Shown here in pieces: positions 48,543 to 54,345 of a DNA stretch of 54,345 nucleotides; positions within the stretch are counted from its first letter, which is position 1, and each line of letters starts with the position of its first letter. This stretch comes from Mesorhizobium sp. LSJC280B00 (lineage in GTDB: Bacteria; Pseudomonadota; Alphaproteobacteria; Rhizobiales; Rhizobiaceae): assembly GCF_000502835.1 (NCBI RefSeq), contig NZ_AYVL01000001.1, positions 147,745-202,089 of the forward strand. Direction: 5' to 3'. The notes below the pieces were generated by a model. The model saw nothing but the letters and a program-made list of their open reading frames with translations, ran no database searches and was not told the origin of the DNA. The translations under genes and the position numbers were made by a program.

Positions 48543-48685
48543 TCGAGCTTAGGCTGCCTCGTCCAGCCAATCCCGCAGAGGCTCGGGGACAGCTGCATAT
48601 GTGATGTTCGAGTGGCGGAAAATGATCGGCGATGGCGCTGCCGCGGCAGCGCCGTTCGGCGATGCCGAGTTGGCAAGATCACCCG

Positions 48686-48714
48686 TTTACATCTGACATG
48701 TTAGCGTGCTAACG
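48686..48714 (+). promoter_or_regulatory. Promoter-like region with a palindromic operator before the DapA-family gene
   Basis: TTTACA (48686-48691) is followed after 17 bp by CTAACG (48709-48714), a fair -35 and poor -10. Over the -10 lies GTTAGCGTGCTAAC (48700-48713), a perfect inverted repeat GTTAGC/GCTAAC with a GT centre. This is a good candidate site for the GntR-family regulator encoded two genes downstream, which would block the promoter until its ligand binds. Confidence 0.5.
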
Positions 48715-48746
48715 CTACGTCCACATTGATTTCAACGGAGATCGCA

Positions 48747-49631
48747 TTGGCTTCCCGCTTTGGTCTTTCGGTTGCCCTGACCACACCCTTCGACCCGTCG
48801 GGGCAGATAGCGCTCGCGCCGATGATCGCGCATGCCCGAGCCTGCCTTGGCGCCGGCTGCAGCAGCGCGACGCTGTTCGGCACCACCGGCGAAGGAGCCT
48901 CAGTCGGCACCGACGAGCGACGGATCGTCACCGAGGCCATGCTGGCGGCCGGTATTCCGCCACATCAGCTCGTCGCCGGAGTGCTGGTCGATGCAGCCGA
49001 AGATGCCGCCGATCAGGCCCGGCACGCTTTGCAGCGCGGCGTTCGCAACATTCTGCTCGCTCCGCCGAGCTACTTCAAGAATGTCGGCGAGGACGGGCTG
49101 TTCGGATGGTTTTCCGCCGTCTTCGCCGCACTCGGTCCGCTGGCGCGCGACGTGCTGCTCTATAACATCCCCTCAGTCACCATGGTGCCGCTCCCGCTTG
49201 GGCTGATCGGCCGGCTGCGCGCCGCTTTTCCCGCTGTGGTGGCCGGGGTGAAGGATTCCGGCGGGGACTGGAGCTACAGTGAGGCGCTGCTTGAGGCGCA
49301 CGGCGATCTGGTGATCCTCATCGGCGACGAACGGCATCTGGCGAGAAGCGTGCGCCGCGGCGGACAGGGCGCGATTTCCGGCATGGCTAATTTTGTTACC
49401 GGCGAAATCCGGGCAATGGTCGAAAACGGGGGCGACGACCCACGCGTCGAAGACTTCGTGCTCGAATTGCTCAAATACCCGGTCACGCCGGCGGTGAAGG
49501 TCATGGTCGCGCGCAAGACCGGCGACGAGCGCTGGCTGGCGGTCCGCCCGCCCCTAGAGGCGATCGATCCGCAGGGGCAGCGGCAGCTTGCCGCTGCCTA
49601 CGACAGGCTGTTTGCGACAGAGGCGGCCTGA
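48747..49631 (+). CDS. DapA-family aldolase (dihydrodipicolinate synthase-like)
   Basis: 294 residues; TTG start at 48747 (MASRFGLSVALTTPF) chosen because GGAG lies 6 nt upstream; an in-frame TTG at 48726 is an alternative. TIM-barrel class I aldolase features: FGTTGEG (pyruvate carboxylate binding, 45-50), Y139 in LLYNIPSVT and Schiff-base Lys K169 in AGVKDSGGDW. The neighbours are a GntR regulator and a sugar-type importer, so it is probably catabolic (a keto-acid or sugar-acid lyase or dehydratase) rather than the lysine enzyme. The substrate is unknown. Confidence 0.9.
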   Translation: MASRFGLSVALTTPFDPSGQIALAPMIAHARACLGAGCSSATLFGTTGEGASVGTDERRIVTEAMLAAGIPPHQLVAGVLVDAAEDAADQARHALQRGVRNILLAPPSYFKNVGEDGLFGWFSAVFAALGPLARDVLLYNIPSVTMVPLPLGLIGRLRAAFPAVVAGVKDSGGDWSYSEALLEAHGDLVILIGDERHLARSVRRGGQGAISGMANFVTGEIRAMVENGGDDPRVEDFVLELLKYPVTPAVKVMVARKTGDERWLAVRPPLEAIDPQGQRQLAAAYDRLFATEAA

Positions 49632-49670
49632 CCGACAAGGCCGGGCTGACCGACAAGGAAGCGAGCTGAA

Positions 49671-50330
49671 GTGGAAGACGGCAGCGAACCGATCACTCTC
49701 CGGGAGAAGGCCTATGCCAGCTTCACGCGGCATTTGCTGGCCCGCGATCTGCGGCCGGGGCAGTTCGTGTCACAGCGCGAACTGGTCGCTTTCACCGGGC
49801 TGCCGCTGGGTGCCATTCGCGAGATCGTCCCGCGTCTCGAGGCCGAGGGACTGCTGACCACCATCCCGCAGCGCGGCATGCAGATCGCGCATATTGACAT
49901 CAATCTGATCCGCGAGGCATTTCAGTTTCGGTTGTTCATGGAACGCGAGGCAGTGGCGCTATTCACGACCAGCGCTTCTGATGCCGAACTTGCCCGCATG
50001 CGGCGCGAACATGAAGAGATGCTGGCTCAAGCTCTCGGGCAGGCGCCGACGCCGGAAATGGAAGCCAAGGCTCAGAACATCGACTGGGCGATGCACGACA
50101 CCTTCATCAATGCGCTCGGCAACGAGATTATCGCCAAGGCCTATCTGGTCAACTCGGTGAAAATCCGGCTGATCCACCAGGAGCGTTTCCGCATCGACGG
50201 TCGTGTGGTGCCGGTGATGCGCGAACATTTGGCGGTCATCGAAGCCATGGAGAGCCGCAATCCGCAAAAAGCGGTTGAAGCGATCAGTCTGCATATCGAC
50301 AATGCGCGCCGGCTGGCGCTCCAGATCTGA
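49671..50330 (+). CDS. GntR-family regulator with FCD domain
   Basis: 219 residues, GTG start. The N-terminal winged helix (about 8-72) has LRPGQFVSQRELVAFTGLPLGAIREIVPRLEAEGLLTTIPQRGMQI. The FCD ligand domain (about 85-215) shows the metal-binding residues in MHDTFINALGNEII (Asp/His), VPVMREHLAVIEAM and AISLHIDNARR. Such regulators usually repress a neighbouring catabolic operon and are released by a pathway metabolite. The palindrome at 48700-48713 is the likely site. The gap to the aldolase is 39 bp. Confidence 0.95.
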   Translation: MEDGSEPITLREKAYASFTRHLLARDLRPGQFVSQRELVAFTGLPLGAIREIVPRLEAEGLLTTIPQRGMQIAHIDINLIREAFQFRLFMEREAVALFTTSASDAELARMRREHEEMLAQALGQAPTPEMEAKAQNIDWAMHDTFINALGNEIIAKAYLVNSVKIRLIHQERFRIDGRVVPVMREHLAVIEAMESRNPQKAVEAISLHIDNARRLALQI

Positions 50331-50342
50331 GAAAATATAGCC

Positions 50343-50361
50343 GCGCCGCGGTTCGCGGCGC
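50343..50361 (+). other. GC-rich hairpin between the regulator and binding-protein genes
   Basis: GCGCCGCG (50343-50350) and CGCGGCGC (50354-50361) form an 8-bp stem with a 3-nt loop, and no T-run follows. It may set relative mRNA levels by protecting the downstream binding-protein message, which is often the most abundant. Confidence 0.5.
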
Positions 50362-50391
50362 ATCCACAACGACAGCAACCGGGAGGAAGAA

Positions 50392-51729
50392 ATGTCGTCC
50401 AATCTGTTCAACCCAACCAGGAGGCAACTCCTTGCCGGAACCGCGGCGCTAACCGCGGCCGGCCTTGTGGGGCTTCGCCCCGGCTTTGCCGCAGGCGTTG
50501 ACTGGAAACGCTTTGCCGGGACGACGCTTGACGTCAATCTGGTGAAAAGCCCGCGCAGCGACACCATCCTGAAATATCTCGCCGAGTTCGAGGAACTGAC
50601 CGGCATCAAGGTCAATGCCGAGGCAACGCCCGAGCAGCAGCAGCGCCAGAAGACGGTGATCGAGTTGAGCTCGGGCAAGCCGAGCTTCGACGTCGTGCAT
50701 CTGAGCTACCACGTGCAGAAGCGCCAGTTCGAGAAGGGTGGCTGGCTGGCCGACATCGCCGGCTATCTCGCCGATCCGTCGCTCACCGACCCGGCGCTGG
50801 TCGAAAGCGACTTCGCCGAAGCCGGCATGCTGTTTGCCAAGGACGGCCAGGGCGTGCTGCGCTCGCTACCGTTCTCGGTGGACTACTGGATCCTGTATTG
50901 GAACAAGGAGCTGTTCGAGGCCAAGGGCCTCAAATACCCAGAGACCTTCGAACAACTGGTGGCAGCCGCCGAAGCGCTGACCGACCCCTCGACCAATACA
51001 TACGGCTTCGTCGCCCGCGGGCTCAAGAACGCAAACACGCCGGTGTGGACGTCGCTGATGCTCGGCTACGACATGACGCCGCTAGATGACAAGGGCAAGC
51101 TGCGCACCGAGGCTCCCGAGGCGATCGAGGCTGCCGCACTCTATCAAAGATTGATGACCAAGTCCGCCCCTCCGGGCGTTACCGGGTTCAACTGGGCCGA
51201 AGCACAGTCGGCCTTCCTGCAGGGCAAGATCGGCATGTGGCTCGACGGCGTGGGTTTTGCCCCGCCGATGGAAAATCCGGAAAAATCGAGGGTGGTCGGC
51301 AAGGTCGGTTATGGCGTGATGCCCAAGGGTCCCAAGGCGCATGCCTCGGGCACCTTCGGCGACGGGATTGGCGTTACCGCCGCCAGCGAGAAGAAGGAGG
51401 CTGCCTATCTGTTCTGCCAGTGGGCGGTATCGCCAACCATGGGTGCACGGCTGTTGCAGGCCGGCGCCGGCGTTCCGTTCCGCAAATCCGTGCTGGAGGA
51501 TCCCAAGGTGCGCGAAGGCGTCACCATGCCGGCAAGCTGGCTTGATGCCGTGGTCGGCTCGGGCAATATCAGTCGGCTGGCACTGCCGGTCATCATCCCG
51601 GTCACGGAATTCCGCGACATCTATGGCGTGGCGCTGACCAACATGATTGCCGGCGCCGATCCCGCCGCGGAGCTGAAGAAGGCCACCGAACAGTTCCAGC
51701 CGGTTCTCGACAGGAGCGAGCAGGGCTGA
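50392..51729 (+). CDS. ABC importer substrate-binding protein, family 1 (sugar type)
   Basis: 445 residues with a very good ribosome site (GGGAGGAAGAA directly before the ATG). The N-terminus NPTRRQLLAGTAALTAAGLVGL is a twin-arginine export signal, cut after about residue 34. The body is a family-1 (MalE-like) binding protein: FEELTGIKVNAEATPEQQQRQKTVIELSSGKPSFDVVHL, LPFSVDYWILYWNKELFEAKGLKYPETFEQL and AFLQGKIGMWLDG. It is likely to bind a sugar or polyol derivative; the exact ligand is unknown. The stop overlaps the permease start by one base (TGATG). Confidence 0.95.
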   Translation: MSSNLFNPTRRQLLAGTAALTAAGLVGLRPGFAAGVDWKRFAGTTLDVNLVKSPRSDTILKYLAEFEELTGIKVNAEATPEQQQRQKTVIELSSGKPSFDVVHLSYHVQKRQFEKGGWLADIAGYLADPSLTDPALVESDFAEAGMLFAKDGQGVLRSLPFSVDYWILYWNKELFEAKGLKYPETFEQLVAAAEALTDPSTNTYGFVARGLKNANTPVWTSLMLGYDMTPLDDKGKLRTEAPEAIEAAALYQRLMTKSAPPGVTGFNWAEAQSAFLQGKIGMWLDGVGFAPPMENPEKSRVVGKVGYGVMPKGPKAHASGTFGDGIGVTAASEKKEAAYLFCQWAVSPTMGARLLQAGAGVPFRKSVLEDPKVREGVTMPASWLDAVVGSGNISRLALPVIIPVTEFRDIYGVALTNMIAGADPAAELKKATEQFQPVLDRSEQG

Positions 51730-52667
51730 TGTCGGCCACCACCCCAGAACAGACCGGGGTGACGATGCCGGTTATCGACGGGAGCCAGACGATCCGGCTG
51801 GCTCCCAACTACTGGCCTTTCGTTGTCCCCGCACTCGTCGTCGTCGGCGCCGTCATCGTTTTCCCCTGGGCTTTCACCCTGTGGATGAGCGTCAATCGCT
51901 GGACGCTCGGCCAGTCGCGGAGCTTTGCCGGGATGGAAAACTATCTCCGCCTGGCCAGCGACCCACGTTTCTGGGAATCCCTTGTTCATACGTTGACCTA
52001 CACCTTCCTCTCGGTTGCAGCGCCGATGCTGCTGGGCACTCTGGCCGCCCTGATCTTCGATGCCAGGTTTCCGCTGCGCGGCTTGCTGCGCGGCGTCTTC
52101 GTCATGCCGATGATGGCGACACCCGTTGCCGTCGCACTGGTTTGGACAATGATGTTCCATCCTCAGCTTGGCGTGCTCAACTACCTGCTGTCGCTAGTCG
52201 GCATCCCGGCTCAGGAATGGATATTCAACGCCAACACGGTCATCCCGTCGCTGGTTGCGGTCGAGACCTGGCAGTGGACGCCGCTGGTCATGCTGATCGT
52301 GCTTGGCGGGCTGGCCTCGGTGCCGCGCGAGCCCTTCGAAAGCGCCGAGATCGACGGCGCTAATGCCTGGCAGCAATTCCGCTATCTCACTCTGCCGATG
52401 ATCGCGCCGTTCCTGATGATCGCGGTCATCATCCGCACCATCGATGCGCTGAAGAGCTTCGACATCATCTACGCGATGACCCAGGGCGGGCCGGGAACGG
52501 CGTCGGAGACCATCAACATCTATCTCTACAACACCGCCTTCTCCTACTACGATATCGGCTACGGCTCGGCCATGGCCGTGGTGTTCTTCATTGTCATCGT
52601 GGCCCTGTCGTTTGTCCTGCTGATGCTGCGCCAACGCTCGCAGTGGATCGATACGGAGGGCAAATAG
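51729..52667 (+). CDS. ABC importer permease, MalF/UgpA type
   Basis: 312 residues with six membrane segments. There is an N-terminal cytoplasmic stretch of about 30 residues before the first segment. The family features are FAGMENYLRLASDPRFWESLVHTLTYTF, the EAA loop EPFESAEIDGANAWQQFRYLTLPMIAPFLMI and ALKSFDIIYAMTQGGPGTASETINIYLY, all typical of carbohydrate-type permeases of the first class. It directly follows the binding-protein gene and abuts the next permease with no gap. Confidence 0.95.
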   Translation: MSATTPEQTGVTMPVIDGSQTIRLAPNYWPFVVPALVVVGAVIVFPWAFTLWMSVNRWTLGQSRSFAGMENYLRLASDPRFWESLVHTLTYTFLSVAAPMLLGTLAALIFDARFPLRGLLRGVFVMPMMATPVAVALVWTMMFHPQLGVLNYLLSLVGIPAQEWIFNANTVIPSLVAVETWQWTPLVMLIVLGGLASVPREPFESAEIDGANAWQQFRYLTLPMIAPFLMIAVIIRTIDALKSFDIIYAMTQGGPGTASETINIYLYNTAFSYYDIGYGSAMAVVFFIVIVALSFVLLMLRQRSQWIDTEGK

Positions 52668-53489
52668 ATGAGTTCACGGCTGCTCAACCAGATCGGTCTG
52701 TTTTTCGCTGCCCTGGTTTTCGTCTCGCCGGCGATCCTGTTCTTCCTCTGGATGATCTCGCTGTCGCTGAAATTCGAGATCGACAACGGTGCCTATCCGC
52801 CGATCCTGATCCCCGAACGCTTCGCCTGGTCGAACTATGTAAAGGTGTTCGAGGAGAACAATTTCCTGCTCTATCTCTGGAATTCGGTTCTGGTGACCGG
52901 CACGGCGACCTTGCTGGCCCTGCTGATCGGCGTACCGGCCGGCTATGGCATCGCACGGCTCAAGGCTGAACGATCGGCGGTCGTCATCATGATCGCCCGC
53001 ATGACGCCTGGGCTATCCTATCTCATCCCGCTGTTTCTGCTGTTCCAATGGATCGGGATACTCGGCACGCTGTGGCCGCAGATCATCATCCATCTGGTGG
53101 TGACGGTGCCGATCGTGGTGTGGGTGATGATCGGCTATTTCGAGACCACGCCGATGGAACTGGAAGAGGCGGCCAACATCGACGGCGCCAGCTCCTGGCA
53201 GGTTTTCCGGCTGGTTGCCCTGCCCATCGCCAAGCCGGGCATCGTCGTCGCCTTCATCCTGTCCGTGATCTTCTCGTGGAACAATTTCGTCTTCGGCGTG
53301 GTGCTCGCCAGCCGTGAGACGCGCACACTCCCGGTCGCCGTCTACAACATGCTGTCCTACGAGCAGGTCAGCTGGGGGCCGCTCGCCGCGGCGGCGCTGG
53401 TGGTGACGTTGCCGGTGCTGATCCTGACCATGTTCGCGCAAAGGCAGATCGTCGCGGGGCTGACCGCCGGCGCCGTCAAGGGCGGCTGA
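52668..53489 (+). CDS. ABC importer permease, MalG/UgpE type
   Basis: 273 residues, start immediately after the preceding stop. There are six membrane segments. The EAA loop is PMELEEAANIDGASSWQVFRLVALPIAKPGIVVAFIL, followed by SWNNFVFGVVLASRETRTLPVAVYNMLSYEQVSWGPLAAAALVVTLPVL, the typical C-terminal part of the second permease class. It forms the heterodimeric channel with the MalF-type protein. Confidence 0.95.
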   Translation: MSSRLLNQIGLFFAALVFVSPAILFFLWMISLSLKFEIDNGAYPPILIPERFAWSNYVKVFEENNFLLYLWNSVLVTGTATLLALLIGVPAGYGIARLKAERSAVVIMIARMTPGLSYLIPLFLLFQWIGILGTLWPQIIIHLVVTVPIVVWVMIGYFETTPMELEEAANIDGASSWQVFRLVALPIAKPGIVVAFILSVIFSWNNFVFGVVLASRETRTLPVAVYNMLSYEQVSWGPLAAAALVVTLPVLILTMFAQRQIVAGLTAGAVKGG

Positions 53490-53528
53490 GGGGCGCCCAG
53501 ACATCACTCTTTTTCCAGGAAATTTCCA

Positions 53529-54345
53529 ATGGCATCGGTAACGATCAACAACGTGCAGAAGGCCTTCGGGGCCACCAAGATCATTCACGACGTCAGCGTC
53601 GATATCGCCGACGGCGAATTCGTCATCCTGGTCGGCCCGTCGGGATGCGGAAAATCGACGCTGCTGCGCATGATCGCAGGCCTTGAAACGATCTCCGGCG
53701 GGAAGATCGCCATCGGCGAGCGTATGGTCAACAATCTGCGGGCACGGGACAGGAACATCGCCATGGTGTTCCAGAATTATGCGCTCTATCCGCATATGAC
53801 TGTGGCCGACAATATGGGCTTTGCCCTCAAGATCAAGAGAGCCGATCCGGCCGACACCGCTGGCCGGGTCCGGAAGGCAGCCGGCATTCTTGGCCTGGAA
53901 AAGTTGCTTGACCGCTATCCGCGCCAGCTTTCTGGCGGCCAGCGCCAGCGCGTCGCCATGGGCCGCGCGATCGTACGCGACCCACAGGTCTTCCTGTTCG
54001 ACGAGCCGCTCTCCAACCTCGATGCCAAATTGCGCGTCCAGATGCGCGGCGAAATCAAGGCCCTGCACCAGCGGCTGGGTACCACGACGATCTATGTCAC
54101 GCACGACCAGATCGAGGCCATGACGATGGCCGACAAGATCGTCGTGCTGCATGACGGCCTGGTCGAGCAGATCGGCGCGCCGCTGGACCTCTACGACCAT
54201 CCGGCCAACCTCTTCGTTGCCGGTTTCATCGGCTCGCCCGCCATGAACTTCATCGCCGGCCGCATCGAGGAGGGCGTGTTCCGCAGCGCCGGCGGGTTGG
54301 TCCTGCCGTTGCCGGAAGGCGCCCAGCCGGCGGATGCCGCAGGAC
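53529..54345 (+). CDS. ABC ATPase, MalK/UgpC type (gene runs off window end)
   Basis: 272 residues visible, starting [14 protein letters not shown] with AGGA 8 nt upstream. Walker A is GPSGCGKST (36-44), Q-loop is [13 protein letters not shown], signature is [14 protein letters not shown], Walker B is [15 protein letters not shown], and the switch His is in [15 protein letters not shown]. The start of the C-terminal regulatory TOBE region ([14 protein letters not shown]) is seen. Complete proteins of this type have about 350-370 residues, so roughly 80-100 are missing. It energises the sugar-type importer encoded just upstream (39-bp gap). Confidence 0.96.
   Translation, partial: MASVTINNVQKAFGATKIIHDVSVDIADGEFVILVGPSGCGKSTLLRMIAGLETISGGKIAIGERMVNNLRARDRNIAMVFQNYALYPHMTVADNMGFALKIKRADPADTAGRVRKAAGILGLEKLLDRYPRQLSGGQRQRVAMGRAIVRDPQVFLFDEPLSNLDAKLRVQMRGEIKALHQRLGTTTIYVTHDQIEAMTMADKIVVLHDGLVEQIGAPLDLYDHPANLFVAGFIGSPAMNFIAGRIEEGVFRSAGGLVLPLPEGAQPADAAG

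Overview
This is a high-GC alphaproteobacterial chromosome segment, most likely from the Rhizobiales and close to Mesorhizobium. The reasons are a CcrM-type methylase, an IalB-family protein, the coxB-coxA-ctaB-ctaG-coxC-DUF983-surf1-ispH-thrB-rnhA gene order, TTAACC-type boxes, a rhizobial-style dispersed palindrome and dense ABC uptake operons. No tRNA, rRNA, CRISPR array or intact insertion sequence was seen.

Positions 1-11279 hold the end of a tldD gene and an IalB-like gene on the minus strand. They are followed by a plus-strand aa3-type cytochrome c oxidase block with its assembly factors (heme O synthase, copper chaperone CtaG, SURF1), then ispH, thrB and rnhA. Positions 11322-26998 are mixed housekeeping genes: a phosphatase-like protein, a DUF2938 membrane protein, a 1-Cys peroxiredoxin and a DsbD-N-like periplasmic protein. 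YqgE follows, then a minus-strand thrC / M16 peptidase / GNAT / c-di-GMP operon, a lipoprotein, two HAD hydrolases, ccrM, mutY, a DciA-like protein and a lipid-anchored DsbA-like protein. Positions 27116-31655 carry smc and a UDP-glucuronate 4-epimerase.

Positions 31841-36635 form a compact operon: an asparagine-synthase-type amidotransferase, a free acyl carrier protein, an acyl-adenylating ligase and a divergent NAD-synthetase-like enzyme. It looks like an uncharacterised amide-forming biosynthetic pathway. Its promoter region carries two TTAACC boxes exactly 30 bp apart. Next to it, a class III adenylate cyclase gene lies inside a roughly 2.2-kb segment bounded by a 17-bp inverted repeat (16/17 match). 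Beyond that is an acyltransferase-like gene that may belong to the same pathway.

Positions 40610-48542 form one tightly overlapping operon for amide sensing, import and hydrolysis: an AmiC-like sensor, an AmiR-like ANTAR antiterminator, two Opp/Dpp-type permeases, a family-5 binding protein, an acetamidase/formamidase and a fused double ATPase. Positions 48747-54345 are a second catabolic unit: a DapA-family aldolase, a GntR/FCD regulator with a candidate operator upstream, and a family-1 sugar-type ABC importer whose ATPase gene runs off the window end.
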